A DNA stretch of 64,000 nt from Allobranchiibius sp. CTAmp26 (GTDB taxonomy: Bacteria > Actinomycetota > Actinomycetes > Actinomycetales > Dermatophilaceae): positions 123,084-187,083 of the forward strand of contig NZ_JAGEKR010000017.1 in assembly GCF_017565405.1 (NCBI RefSeq). The letters run 5' to 3'. Of this stretch, positions 17,579 through 26,899 are shown one piece after another; position 1 is the first letter of the stretch, and each line of letters begins with the position of its first letter. The notes beneath the pieces were generated by a model. The model saw only the letters and a list, made by a program, of their open reading frames with translations, did not search any database and was not told the DNA's origin. The position numbers and the translations under genes were made by a program.

Positions 17579-20445
17579 GCGCACAGCACAATGACGGCAT
17601 GGCCACCGTCGGACCCTTCGTGGGCCGGGACCGTGAGTTGCACGAACTGCTCGCGGCGCCCGGCATCACGCTGCTCGGCGGCGACGCGGGCGTCGGCAAG
17701 ACCCGGCTCCTGCGCGAGCTGGCGGCCGCGACCTCCGACCGGGTCCTGGTGGGTCACTGCCTCGACCTCGGCGAGAGCAGCGCGCCGTACCTGCCGTGGT
17801 CGGAGATGTGGGGCCGCCTCGCCCAGTCCGAACCCGAGACGGTCGACGAGCTGGTCGGCCGCAGACCCCTGCTCGGGTCGCTGTTGTCGGGGTACGACGT
17901 CGCGACCTCGGCCCCTGTGCGGGGCGACGCCGGACCCGCCGCGCTGTACGACGCGGTGCACGCCGGTCTGGAGAGCCTCGCGGCGCACGCGCCCATCACC
18001 GTGATCGTGGAGGACCTGCACTGGGCGGACCGGTCGACCCGCGACCTGCTGACCGTCCTGTTCACCCGCCAGTTCGAGGGGCCGGTGCGGTTGGTCGCGT
18101 CGTACCGCGCCGACGACCTGCACCGGCGCCATCCGCTGCGCCGGATCCTGGGCGAGTGGACCCGACTGCCCGGCGTCGAGCGGTTGGTGCTCGAACCGCT
18201 GCGGGACGACGACATCCACCACCTCGCCACCAGCCTGCGCCCGTCGATCACGACCGATCAGGTCGACATGGTGCTGGCCCAGTCGGGCGGCAACCCGTTC
18301 TTCGTCGAGGAGTTGCTCGCGGTCGACCGCACGAACGGCACAGGCGTGCCGGAGGATCTCGCCGACCTGCTGCTGGTGCGCGTCGACGCGCTGTCCGACG
18401 ACGCGCGCACGGTCGTCCGGGCGGTGTCGGCCGCCGGCCGGTCCGTCGGTCACGCGCGACTGGCCGCTGTCGTGCCGCTCTCTGCGGCCGGGCTGGAGGT
18501 CGCCCTGACGTCCCTGGTCGACCACAACCTCCTGGAGGCGCGAGGCACCGACAGCTACACGTTCCGGCACGCCCTGCTCGCCGAGGCGGTGTACGACGAC
18601 CTGCTGCCGGGTGAGCGGGTCCGGTGGCACTCGGCGTACGTCGACGCGCTGGCCTCCGCGGATGAACTGGGGGCGGCCGCGGACCTTGCCCACCACGCCC
18701 GCGCCGCGGGGCAGCACGAGGTCGCCGCGCAAGCGGCGGTCCGGGCGGGCGACGAGGCGATGCGTGCCGTCGGCCCAGCGGACGCGGCGCGACTGTACGA
18801 GGACGCGTTGGCGATCCTCGCCCAGCACCCGGACGTCACTCCCCCGATCTCGCTCGCGCAGGTCGCCGCGCGCACCTCGGCAGCCCTGCTCGCTGCGGGC
18901 GACCCCTACCGGGCGGCACAGACCGCCCGTGAGGCGCTCACGGTGACCGGCCTCGCGGCACACGACTACGCCGACCTCGTCATCGGGCTCGTCACCGCCG
19001 CCATCGGCACCGGTGACCCGCTGGACCCGACCGTCGAGCTGCGGCACGCCCTGCGACTGCTGGAGCCGGAGGGGCCCACGGCGCGCGCCGCACAACTTCA
19101 TGCGCTGCTCGGGAGGTGGCTCTTCTTCACCGACGATTTCGACGACGCCCTGGCCGAGCTCGCGACGGGCCGTCGCCTGGCCCGCGACCTGGACCTGCCG
19201 GCCGTCCTGCTCGACGTCGACACGACCAGCGCGCGGATCTTCGACATCCGGGGAGAGAGCGCCGCCGCGCTCGGGCAGCTTCAGGACGTCGCCGAGTCCG
19301 CTCGGCGTGCCGCGGAGTACGACCCGGAGGTTCGCGCGCTGCACCAGGTCGCGCGGGTCTACACCCGGCAGGGGCGCCACCGGAAGGCACTGCAGGCGTT
19401 CGAGGTCGCGCTGCAGCGGTCGATCGAGACCCGTCACGAGACCGCCATCTTCGGGATGGACGCGAGGGTGGCGTCGGCGTACTGGGCGGTGCAGACCGGG
19501 GACTGGGCCCGCGCGGAGCGGTGGCTGGCCGCACCCCAGCTGCAGAAGGCGCCGTACGCCGCCGGGCAGCTCCGCGCCGTGGCCGCCACCTTGGCGGCGG
19601 CTCGCGGAGACCACGACGCAGCCCTGCAGTCCGCACTCGCGCTGCAGCCGTTGTGGTCCAAGGACGTCTTCCTGGCTGTGCACGGCGGCGCGGCGCTCAT
19701 CGATGTGTTGGGTGCACGGGGCGAGCTGGACCGGATGCTGCAGGCGCTCGACGACCTGGTGGAGATCTTCCGCGCCACCTGGAACGCTCCGCTCATCGAT
19801 GCCCGGATCCGCCTGTCCGGCATCGCGATCGGACACCTGGCGACGAAGGCCGACCCGGCGTACACGGACGACGTGAGCCGGCTCGCTGAAGCAGCTGCCG
19901 AGGTCGCCGCGCGAGCCGAGGCTCTGGACGACCTCGGCCCGGAGTCCGTGGCGTGGGTGACCCGGGTGCACGTGGGCGTCCAGCGGTTCGCGTGGGGCGG
20001 CAACGGCGCCGCGCCGGCCGAGCTGATCGCGCTGCTGCGCACCGACGTGCGGCAGTTCGATGACCTGGAGATCCCGCTCGAGGCGGCGAGGGCGCGGCTG
20101 CACCTGGCCCGGGCGCTGGGCGCGTCGGGTGGTCCCGGTGCCGCGAAGGAGGCGCGCGAAGTGGCGCTCGCCGCGGAGCAGGCGATGCGCGACCTCGGCG
20201 TTCGTTCGGTCGCCGAGCCGACCGCGTCGCACCCGACCCTGACCGCCCGCGAGCGCGAGGTGCTCGAACTGGTGGCGCGAGGGCGCACGAACGGCCAGAT
20301 CGCGCGAGAGCTGTTCATCAGCGTCAAGACCGCGAGCGTGCACGTCTCCAACATCGTCGCCAAGCTCGGCGTCTCGAACCGCACCGAGGCGGCCATGGCA
20401 GCCAGCGCCCAGGGACTGCTCAGCGACACCAGTGCGCCCGGTTGA
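17575..20445 (+). CDS. LuxR-family large ATP-binding regulator (LAL/MalT-like)
   Basis: A 956-residue regulator if it starts at the GTG overlapping the preceding stop (GTGA); the ATG at 17599 would give 948. An N-terminal AAA-type ATPase carries Walker A GGDAGVGKTRLL and a Walker B-like VIVEDLHWADRS. A long TPR-like helical region fills the middle. A LuxR/GerE helix-turn-helix lies at about 889-945 (LTAREREVLELVARGRTNGQ, then VSNIVAKLGVSNRTEA). Such proteins sense an inducer or partner protein and activate promoters in an ATP-dependent way. The PNGase A-like gene follows after 116 bases that contain a perfect 11-base inverted repeat, making that gene a plausible target. Confidence 0.88.
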   Translation: MSAQHNDGMATVGPFVGRDRELHELLAAPGITLLGGDAGVGKTRLLRELAAATSDRVLVGHCLDLGESSAPYLPWSEMWGRLAQSEPETVDELVGRRPLLGSLLSGYDVATSAPVRGDAGPAALYDAVHAGLESLAAHAPITVIVEDLHWADRSTRDLLTVLFTRQFEGPVRLVASYRADDLHRRHPLRRILGEWTRLPGVERLVLEPLRDDDIHHLATSLRPSITTDQVDMVLAQSGGNPFFVEELLAVDRTNGTGVPEDLADLLLVRVDALSDDARTVVRAVSAAGRSVGHARLAAVVPLSAAGLEVALTSLVDHNLLEARGTDSYTFRHALLAEAVYDDLLPGERVRWHSAYVDALASADELGAAADLAHHARAAGQHEVAAQAAVRAGDEAMRAVGPADAARLYEDALAILAQHPDVTPPISLAQVAARTSAALLAAGDPYRAAQTAREALTVTGLAAHDYADLVIGLVTAAIGTGDPLDPTVELRHALRLLEPEGPTARAAQLHALLGRWLFFTDDFDDALAELATGRRLARDLDLPAVLLDVDTTSARIFDIRGESAAALGQLQDVAESARRAAEYDPEVRALHQVARVYTRQGRHRKALQAFEVALQRSIETRHETAIFGMDARVASAYWAVQTGDWARAERWLAAPQLQKAPYAAGQLRAVAATLAAARGDHDAALQSALALQPLWSKDVFLAVHGGAALIDVLGARGELDRMLQALDDLVEIFRATWNAPLIDARIRLSGIAIGHLATKADPAYTDDVSRLAEAAAEVAARAEALDDLGPESVAWVTRVHVGVQRFAWGGNGAAPAELIALLRTDVRQFDDLEIPLEAARARLHLARALGASGGPGAAKEAREVALAAEQAMRDLGVRSVAEPTASHPTLTAREREVLELVARGRTNGQIARELFISVKTASVHVSNIVAKLGVSNRTEAAMAASAQGLLSDTSAPG

Positions 20446-20459
20446 CCTGCGCCGTCCGC

Positions 20460-20533
20460 CGAGTGGTCACAAGTGGACGGTGCCGGAGTCGAAGCATCGG
20501 CCGAAAGTGACCACTCGACACGCGTCCTAGGCT
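20460..20533 (+). promoter_or_regulatory. Inverted repeat and -10-like box upstream of the PNGase A-like gene
   Basis: CGAGTGGTCAC (20460-20470) is repeated in inverse at 20507-20517, an 11-base perfect match with 36 bases between. A TAGGCT -10-like box lies at 20528-20533, so the right arm overlaps the expected -35 zone, where no TTGACA-like box is seen. This suits an activator or operator site. A terminator for the upstream regulator gene is the alternative, but there is no T-run. Confidence 0.45.
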
Positions 20534-20561
20534 CGACGAACCACCGTCCGAGGGAGCCGCT

Positions 20562-22232
20562 ATGCGTCGCCGTCTGTTCGTACTGCTCACCGTTGTGCTC
20601 AGCCTGCTCGCGTCGTGCCTGATCGGTGCGCAGGTCGCATCGGCGGCGGGATACATCGAGACCGGCGCCGACAATCCGGTCAGCGCCGCGCCGCCGACCA
20701 GCCGACCGGCCACCGAGCACTGCACGGCGACGCTCGCCTCGCATTTCCGGTCCAACGCCGCGGACGGATCCGCTCAGAACTACTCCGGCACGCTGGCTCC
20801 GCCGGCCGCATGCGCCGGCAAGGCCTGGTCGAAGGTCGTCCTGGATTCCACGACGTCGGTCAGCGGACGGCAGTACGACCGCAGCGGCACCCTCACGATC
20901 GGCGGCGTGACCGTCTGGTTCGGGACCACCCAGGAGCCGGGCGGCCCGACCCCCACGACGTTCTCGTTCGCCAAGGACATCACCGACTTCTCTGCACTGC
21001 TGCGTACGCCGCAGCCGTACACCGGTGGGTACGTCAACTACACCAACTCGACCTACACCGGTGTCTACGACCAGACGGTCCGCATCACCTACTACCTGGC
21101 CGATTCGCGGCACCCCGCCCCGAAGGTGCCCGACAAGGTCGTGGGCGTACCGGTGCAGGACCTGAATCCCTCGAGCCACACGACGACCACCACGATCGCC
21201 GGACTGCCGCGCAACATCACCGGCGCGCGCCTCGACGTCACGCTCAAGGGCAACGGTTGCGACGAGCAGTGGTTCACCGCGGTCCCGGACGCCGTCGCCG
21301 CGGACTACCCCGACGCGGGCCTCTGCGCGGCCGGCTCCTTCCGGGAGGCGACGGTGGCGGTCGACGACACCCGCGCCGGTGCGGTGGGGACCTACCCGCA
21401 CATCTACTCCGGCGGGATCGTGCCCACCCTGTGGCGTCCGGTCCTCGCGATCGACACGTTGGATCTGCGGGCCGAGTCACTGGACCTCACGCCCTTCGCG
21501 GGTCGGCTGGTCGACGGGAAGTCGCACACCCTGACGTTCGCCATCTCCCCGATCGGCGACACGTGGAACGTCACGGCCGCGCTCTTCCTCTACACCGACC
21601 ATCACCGCGCGCGTACCTCGGGCAGCCTCACCTCGGCGAACGTCGCGGCCGCCGCGACCACGGGCACCACGGTCGACCCCGCCCGGCAGGGCGCGGTGCA
21701 CTACTCCCAGACCGCCCGCCGCGCCGACTCGGTCACCGGTTACATCGACACCTCGGCGGGCCGCGTGGTCACCACCGTGTCGACCGGGCGCACCTGGAGC
21801 AACGCGGGCACCGTCAGTGACTCCGGAGCGGTGCAGTCCATCCGTCAGCAGGACCTGATGACAACACGCTCGGTGTCCCGCGTGGGCGCCCGGACCGTGC
21901 GCAGCCTGTTCCTGCGGGAGTCCTACCCGATCACCGTGGACTTCTCGGCCGCCGACTACACAGACGATCAGAACTTCTCGCTCACCGGGTCGGTGACGAT
22001 GGCTCAGGACGTCGCCCGGTTCGTTACCGACGGCCGGCACGCCGCGGGACTGGCCTACGACTGGCGCGTCTCGTCGTACGGCGTCCTAGCGAGGTCGCAG
22101 GGGGTCACGAGCCAGTCCGACGGTCATTCCGTGACGTCGTACGTCGGCACGGGTGCGACCGGGCGCCCGTACTGGCACGTCATCACCACGAACCACGGGC
22201 GGGTGACCTCCGACCGGCACCTGGGCAGCTGA
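20562..22232 (+). CDS. Secreted peptide-N-glycosidase A (PNGase A)-like protein
   Basis: A 556-residue exported protein with an N-terminal signal peptide (residues 1 to about 28; LASC at 16-19 also fits a lipobox). Its middle strongly resembles the PNGase A family known best from plants and fungi: CTATLASHF, VVLDSTTSVSGRQYDRSG, FGTTQEPGG, FAKDITDFSALL, and FREATVAVDD before YSGGIVPTLWRPVLAIDTLD. Family members release N-linked glycans from glycopeptides by cleaving the glycosyl-asparagine amide. A bacterial homologue may act on host, plant or fungal glycopeptides; no assay-level claim can be made. GAGGGAG precedes the ATG. It follows a LuxR-type regulator. Confidence 0.82.
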   Translation: MRRRLFVLLTVVLSLLASCLIGAQVASAAGYIETGADNPVSAAPPTSRPATEHCTATLASHFRSNAADGSAQNYSGTLAPPAACAGKAWSKVVLDSTTSVSGRQYDRSGTLTIGGVTVWFGTTQEPGGPTPTTFSFAKDITDFSALLRTPQPYTGGYVNYTNSTYTGVYDQTVRITYYLADSRHPAPKVPDKVVGVPVQDLNPSSHTTTTTIAGLPRNITGARLDVTLKGNGCDEQWFTAVPDAVAADYPDAGLCAAGSFREATVAVDDTRAGAVGTYPHIYSGGIVPTLWRPVLAIDTLDLRAESLDLTPFAGRLVDGKSHTLTFAISPIGDTWNVTAALFLYTDHHRARTSGSLTSANVAAAATTGTTVDPARQGAVHYSQTARRADSVTGYIDTSAGRVVTTVSTGRTWSNAGTVSDSGAVQSIRQQDLMTTRSVSRVGARTVRSLFLRESYPITVDFSAADYTDDQNFSLTGSVTMAQDVARFVTDGRHAAGLAYDWRVSSYGVLARSQGVTSQSDGHSVTSYVGTGATGRPYWHVITTNHGRVTSDRHLGS

Positions 22233-22245
22233 GTCGGTAGCACCG

Positions 22246-22316
22246 CCCGCTGTTGAGATCCGGGTTCAGGCGGGTCTGGGCGCGGCCTCACTGTCGCGAA
22301 GCCGGATCTCAGCGGG
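22246..22316. terminator. Long inverted repeat between convergent PNGase A-like gene and map
   Basis: CCCGCTGTTGAGATCCGG (22246-22263) pairs with CCGGATCTCAGCGGG (22302-22316), apart from a bulged TT-derived offset, around a 38-base loop. It lies between two converging genes and could end both transcripts. The stem is long but not followed by T-runs. Confidence 0.5.
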
Positions 22317-22331
22317 AGGTGGGCTCGGGGA

Positions 22332-23108
22332 TCAGTCGCGGGCGGTCAGGACGAGCGGGTCGCCCGAGGTGACCGCGACGGTGTGCTCGCTGTGCGCTCC
22401 GCGGGAACCGTCGGCGCTGCGCAGCGTCCACCCGTCGGGGTCGGTGAAGATCTCGTCGGTCGTGTGCATGAACCACGGCTCGATCGCGATGACCAGTCCC
22501 GGCTGCAGTTTGAGGCCGCGCCCCGCACGGCCGTCGTTCGGCACGTGGGGCTCGCCGTGCATCGTGCGGCCGACTCCGTGCCCGCCGAACTGGGTGTTGA
22601 CGCTGAAGCCGTCGGCATGCGCCACCTGGGCGATCGCCGCGCTCACGTCTCCGAGCTTGTTGCCACCGCGGGCGGCAGCGATGCCGGCGGCCAGCGCGCG
22701 CTCGGTGCAGTCGATGAGCGCGAGGTCCCGCTCTCGCGGGGTGCCGACGACGACCGAGAGGGCAGCATCCGAGACCCAACCACCCAGGGATGCGGCGAAG
22801 TCCACCGACAGCAGATCGCCGTCACGCAACGCGTAGTCGTGCGGAAGTCCGTGCAGGACAGCGTCGTTCACGCTCGTGCACAGCACCTTGCCGAACGGCA
22901 TCGCGCCGAAACTGGGGTGGTAGTCGATGTAGCACGATTCCGCGCCCGCGTCCCGGATCATCTGGTGCGCCAGGGCGTCGAGGTCGAGCAAGTTGACCCC
23001 GACGTCGGCCGCGTCCTTCAACGCGGTCAAAGTGGCGGCCACCAGCTTCCCGGCAGGGCGCATCTGGTCGATCTCGGCGGACGACTTCAGTTCGATCACG
23101 TCGTCCAC
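22332..23108 (-). CDS. map: Type I methionine aminopeptidase
   Basis: A 258-residue MAP removing N-terminal Met from nascent proteins. The pita-bread fold's dimetal ligands can be placed in VDFAASL, SDAALS, GHGVGR, EPWF and SEHTV. The specificity loop CYIDYHPSFGAMPFG and the catalytic MHGEPHVPN are also present. There is no N-terminal zinc-finger extension. The GTG at 23108 gives MDDVIELKSSAEID. It is 12 bases downstream of the M3 peptidase gene on the same strand, pairing two peptidases in one probable transcript. Actinobacteria often carry a second map copy; whether this one is the essential copy cannot be told here. Confidence 0.95.
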   Translation of the reverse strand: MDDVIELKSSAEIDQMRPAGKLVAATLTALKDAADVGVNLLDLDALAHQMIRDAGAESCYIDYHPSFGAMPFGKVLCTSVNDAVLHGLPHDYALRDGDLLSVDFAASLGGWVSDAALSVVVGTPRERDLALIDCTERALAAGIAAARGGNKLGDVSAAIAQVAHADGFSVNTQFGGHGVGRTMHGEPHVPNDGRAGRGLKLQPGLVIAIEPWFMHTTDEIFTDPDGWTLRSADGSRGAHSEHTVAVTSGDPLVLTARD

Positions 23109-23120
23109 CGTATGCCGCGC

Positions 23121-25055
23121 CTACTCAGCGAGCCAGGCGGCGTACGCGTCGAACGTGTAGGGGCGACCGAGGAAGTCCGCCACCAGATCGGCGGCGTCCT
23201 TGCTGCCACCCGCCGCGAGCACCCGGTCGCGATAGCGCGCCGCGACGTGCGGCTCGAAGAGATCCTCGGCGTGGAACGCGCTGAACATGTCCTTGGCGAT
23301 GACCAGTGACCACATGTAGGTGTAGTAGCCGGAGCTGTACCCGTCCAGGTGCCCGAACGAGCACTGGAAGTGGGTGTCCTCGATGTAGGGGAAGACCGAA
23401 TACCGCTGCTGTGCCTCACGAACAGCGGTCGTCAACTCCTCAGGACGCTGCTGGTGGATGCCGACCGACAAGGCCGCGTAGAACATCTGGGTCCGCGCCA
23501 GGTAGCCCTTGCCGAAGTCGTCGGCCGTGCGCATCCGGCGTACGAGGGCCTCGGGGATCACGGTGCCGTCGGCGTCGACCGCGAACTCGGCGAGGACGGC
23601 GGGGTCCCACGCCCACTCCTCCAACATCTGGCTCGGCGCCTCGACGAAGTCCCACTCGGTGGCGACCCCGGTGAACTCCACCCACTCCTGCCCACCGCCG
23701 ATGACGTGGTGGATCAGGTGACCGAACTCGTGGAAGAACGTCGTCACCTCGGAGTGCTCCATCAGCCCGCGGCTGAAATTGCACACGAGCACGCCCTCGG
23801 GCAGCTGCCGTCCGCGGATGCCCTCCACCAGGGTGAATTGCGCCGCGTGCTTGTACTTGCCCTCGCGCGGGTGCAGATCGAGGTAGATGCGCCCGATCCG
23901 GGTGCCGTCGCGCAGCACGTCGTACGCCGCGACGTCCGGCGCCCACACCGGCGCGTCGGGCACCGGCTCCCAGGTCAGCCCGAACAGCCGGCCGGTCACC
24001 GCGAGCAAGCCCTGCAGCACCGCGTCGAAGCGGAAGAAGGTGCGCACGAGCTGCGCGTCGACGTCGTAGCGTTCCTTGCGCACCAGCTCGCTGTAGTAGG
24101 GCAGGTCGTAGCCGTAGATGTCCTGCGCGTCGGGGTCGTCCTGACGCAGCCGGTCCAGCACGATCTGCTTGTCACGCTGCGCCGCGTCGGTGGACGCCGC
24201 CAGGATCCGGTCGATGAACTCGTTGATGGCCGACCCGGTGCGGATCATCTTGGTCTCGGCGTTGAAGTCAGCCCAGTTCGCGTAGCCGAGCAGCCCGGCA
24301 TGCTCGGCCCGCAACGTCAGGATGCGTTGCAGGACCTCGTCGTTCGCGGGCCAGGCGATGTTGAGCCGCTCCAGGCTGATCGCGCGCCGGGTCGCCGGCA
24401 CCGAGCAGAACGTGCCCACCGGGACCGAGTCCGGATAATCGGTCGTGACGGTGATCAGCCCGTCGTCGTCCGGCTCGTGGGAGGCGAGCCAGTCCGCAGG
24501 CATCCCGGTCAGGTCCTCGGGGCGCACCCGGATGGACCGCACGCCCTCGCGGATGTTGCGACCGAACTCCTGGCTCGCCCGCAGCTCGAGCTGGGCCAAC
24601 TCGCGCAGCCGGGCGCGAGTCGTCTCGTCACGGTCTACTCCGGACCGACGGAAATCGCGCAGCTGCCGCTCCAGCAGACGTGCGGCCGTCGGGTCCAGTC
24701 CCCCGCTCGACAGCGCGTCGAAGATCGCGAAGAGCTCCCCGTCCAGCCCGAGGTCGGTGGCGAACTCGTCGATCTGCTGCATGGTCCCGTCCGCGGCCTC
24801 GCGGACGTCCTTCTCGGGGTTGGTCTCGGAGTAGACCGCAGCGCTCGCGGCGGCGTTGCTCACCTCGATCTGGATGTCGTTCCAGGCCTGCAGCACCGCC
24901 AGCGGGTCCGTCGGCGGCTCGGCCTTGAGCGACCGCACCATCTCCCTGGCGCGCTCCAGGCTGCCGCGCGAGCGGTCACCGAGCCAGCTCATGGTGTCGT
25001 CGGGGGCGGGCAGCTCGAGGGCGGCCGCCGTGCTGTCGGTGGTCTGCGTCGTCAC
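23121..25055 (-). CDS. M3-family zinc oligopeptidase (thimet/oligopeptidase-like)
   Basis: A 644-residue cytoplasmic metallopeptidase. The zinc motif HEFGH lies at residues 442-446 in TFFHEFGHLIHH, with the third ligand expected in the following FVEAPSQMLEEW helix (first Glu). The C-terminal FGHLDGYSSGYYTYMW stretch is characteristic of the M3 family substrate-binding loop. It would degrade short peptides. It lies 4 bases downstream of mutM in the same direction and upstream of map, forming an insertion between mutM and smc, which are adjacent in many relatives. Confidence 0.95.
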   Translation of the reverse strand: MTTQTTDSTAAALELPAPDDTMSWLGDRSRGSLERAREMVRSLKAEPPTDPLAVLQAWNDIQIEVSNAAASAAVYSETNPEKDVREAADGTMQQIDEFATDLGLDGELFAIFDALSSGGLDPTAARLLERQLRDFRRSGVDRDETTRARLRELAQLELRASQEFGRNIREGVRSIRVRPEDLTGMPADWLASHEPDDDGLITVTTDYPDSVPVGTFCSVPATRRAISLERLNIAWPANDEVLQRILTLRAEHAGLLGYANWADFNAETKMIRTGSAINEFIDRILAASTDAAQRDKQIVLDRLRQDDPDAQDIYGYDLPYYSELVRKERYDVDAQLVRTFFRFDAVLQGLLAVTGRLFGLTWEPVPDAPVWAPDVAAYDVLRDGTRIGRIYLDLHPREGKYKHAAQFTLVEGIRGRQLPEGVLVCNFSRGLMEHSEVTTFFHEFGHLIHHVIGGGQEWVEFTGVATEWDFVEAPSQMLEEWAWDPAVLAEFAVDADGTVIPEALVRRMRTADDFGKGYLARTQMFYAALSVGIHQQRPEELTTAVREAQQRYSVFPYIEDTHFQCSFGHLDGYSSGYYTYMWSLVIAKDMFSAFHAEDLFEPHVAARYRDRVLAAGGSKDAADLVADFLGRPYTFDAYAAWLAE

Positions 25056-25059
25056 CGCG

Positions 25060-25950
25060 TCAATCTAAACCCCGGTAGCGGGGCCGGGGCTGGCAGTGCG
25101 GGCAACTGAAGGAGGACCGGTTCATGAACGATTCCCGCACGATGAGCGTGCCGCATCGCCGGCACGGGCGGCCGACCCGCCCGTACGCCTCCAGCGACCG
25201 CTCGAAGTAGCCGCTCGCGCCGTTGACGTTCACGTACAACGCATCGAAGCTCGTGCCGCCGTGGCCGAGCGCCGCGGTCATCACGGCCGAGGCCTCGTCG
25301 AGCACACCGCGCAACGCCGCCAGCGGGAGCCGGTCGGTCGCGCGTTCACCGTGCAGCTCCGCCCGCCAGAGGGCCTCATCCGCGTAGATGTTGCCGATGC
25401 CCGAGACCAGCGACTGGTCCAGCAGCGCGCGTTTGATCTGGGTACGCCGCCGCCGCATCGCTCGCACGACCGCCTCCTGGTCGAACGCCGCCTCCAGCGG
25501 ATCCGGTGCGATGTGCGTGATCACCGACGGCACGAGCCTGGGCGCGTCCTCAAGGGTCGCGCCGACCTCGTCGGGCACCAGATCGACCAGCTGCAGTCCC
25601 CCGAAGGTGCGCTGGTCGACGAACCGCAGCTGCAGACCGTCGTCCAGGTCGAAGATCGCGTGGGCGTGCTTCTCACGCGGCGCGTCCGGCGGTTCGACCA
25701 GCATCTGGCCGCTCATCCCGAGGTGCACGACCAGCGCCTGATCGCCGTCCAGGCGCAGCCAGAGGTACTTGCCGCGCCGTGAGGCCTCGTGGACTGCGAC
25801 GCCCGTCAGCCGGGACGCCAGATCGACCGGTCCCGCGAGGTGCCGACGCGCGACCCGCGCACCGTGCACCTGCACGGACAGGAAGCGGCGTCCGACCACG
25901 TGATCGGCCAGCCCCCGGCGGACCACCTCGACCTCGGGCAGTTCAGGCAC
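25060..25950 (-). CDS. mutM: Formamidopyrimidine-DNA glycosylase
   Basis: A 296-residue bifunctional glycosylase/AP lyase that removes oxidised purines such as 8-oxoguanine. The processed N-terminus would be PELPEVE (catalytic Pro2 and Glu3), with Lys in SRRGKYLW, the helix-two-turn-helix [17 protein letters not shown] and a C-terminal zinc finger (CRRC and CPHC, plus the NRSSFSCP loop). The GTG start overlaps the end of rnc by 8 bases, so translation is coupled. rnc-mutM order is conserved in actinobacteria. Confidence 0.97.
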   Translation of the reverse strand: MPELPEVEVVRRGLADHVVGRRFLSVQVHGARVARRHLAGPVDLASRLTGVAVHEASRRGKYLWLRLDGDQALVVHLGMSGQMLVEPPDAPREKHAHAIFDLDDGLQLRFVDQRTFGGLQLVDLVPDEVGATLEDAPRLVPSVITHIAPDPLEAAFDQEAVVRAMRRRRTQIKRALLDQSLVSGIGNIYADEALWRAELHGERATDRLPLAALRGVLDEASAVMTAALGHGGTSFDALYVNVNGASGYFERSLEAYGRVGRPCRRCGTLIVRESFMNRSSFSCPHCQPRPRYRGLD

Positions 25951-26689
25951 TGGTGCCCGCGCGCTCCTTCAGCCGACGCCAGGCCTGCTCGGCGGCCAGC
26001 TGCTCCGCGGACTTCTTGTTGCGACCGATGCCGGTGCCGACCGGCTCCTCGGCGACCAGCACGGTGGCGGTGAAGACCTTGTCGTGGTCAGGGCCCTGCT
26101 CCTGCACCGCGTAGTGCGGTGAGCCGAGCCCTGCGGCGGACGCGACCTCCTGCAGCGAGGTCTTCCAGTCCAATCCGGCTCCGAGCTCGGCGCTGGCGTC
26201 GATGCGGCCGTCCATCAGGTCGTGGATCAACCGAGCCGCCGCGGACACTCCGCCGCACAGGTAGACGGTGCCGATCACCGATTCCATGGTGTCGGCCAGG
26301 ATCGAGTCCTTATCCCGTCCGCCGCTGGTCAGCTCCCCCTTGCCGAGCAGCACGAACGACCCGAGGTCGATCTCACGGGCGACCGCCGCCAGGGCGCGCG
26401 AATTGACCACCGCCGCACGGAATTTCGCCAACTGGCCCTCGGGCAGGTCGGGGTGCGCGTGGTAGAGGTGATCGGTCACCACCAGGCCGAGGATCGCGTC
26501 CCCGAGGAACTCCTGGCGTTCGTTGTGCGGCACCCCGCCGTTCTCGTAGGAGTACGAGCGGTGCACCAGCCCACGCTGGAGCAGTTCCTCGTCGACGTCG
26601 GCTCCGGTCTTGTCGTGCAGGATCCGGGCCAACTCCGTGACGGGCCGCTGCGCTGCGTCGTACCGCGCGGACCGTCGGGAGCTGCTCAC
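25943..26689 (-). CDS. rnc: Ribonuclease III
   Basis: A 248-residue double-strand-specific endoribonuclease maturing rRNA and other transcripts. The signature [12 protein letters not shown] is visible, with Asp and Glu ligands there and in [14 protein letters not shown]-terminal dsRNA-binding domain covers about residues 165-240 ([19 protein letters not shown] to [14 protein letters not shown]). The start is the GTG at 26687-26689 ([10 protein letters not shown]), 14 bases after rpmF and with a weak ribosome-binding site. The open frame continues upstream through rpmF but without family similarity. Confidence 0.95.
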   Translation of the reverse strand: MSSSRRSARYDAAQRPVTELARILHDKTGADVDEELLQRGLVHRSYSYENGGVPHNERQEFLGDAILGLVVTDHLYHAHPDLPEGQLAKFRAAVVNSRALAAVAREIDLGSFVLLGKGELTSGGRDKDSILADTMESVIGTVYLCGGVSAAARLIHDLMDGRIDASAELGAGLDWKTSLQEVASAAGLGSPHYAVQEQGPDHDKVFTATVLVAEEPVGTGIGRNKKSAEQLAAEQAWRRLKERAGTSA

Positions 26690-26703
26690 AATGTGGGTGA
26701 AGC

Positions 26704-26898
26704 TCAGGCCTGGTGCTCGGCGCGGACGGCGTCGGGGTACTGACGACCGTTGTAGCTCCCGCAGGACGGGCACGCCAGGTGCGGCTGCTTCAGCTCGTTG
26801 CAGACCGGGCAGTTGGAGACCGCGACGGGCGTGGCCTTCCAGTTCGCGCGCCGTGAACGGGTGTTGGAGCGGGACATCTTCCGCTTCGGGACAGCCAC
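26704..26898 (-). CDS. rpmF: 50S ribosomal protein L32
   Basis: A 64-residue L32 with the basic N-terminus [19 protein letters not shown] and a zinc ribbon of the Cys-containing type (CPVC and CPSC). The GTG start is preceded by GAGGAAC. It follows the DUF177 gene by one base and precedes rnc, the standard DUF177-rpmF-rnc order. The presence of all four Cys marks the zinc-binding form; the window holds no zinc-free paralogue. Confidence 0.97.
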   Translation of the reverse strand: MAVPKRKMSRSNTRSRRANWKATPVAVSNCPVCNELKQPHLACPSCGSYNGRQYPDAVRAEHQA

Positions 26899-26899
26899 G

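Noticed and set aside
17383..20343. Long minus-strand open frame opposite the LuxR-type regulator
   Set aside because: It lacks a recognisable fold, while the plus frame has Walker A, Walker B and LuxR motifs. It is a high-GC shadow.
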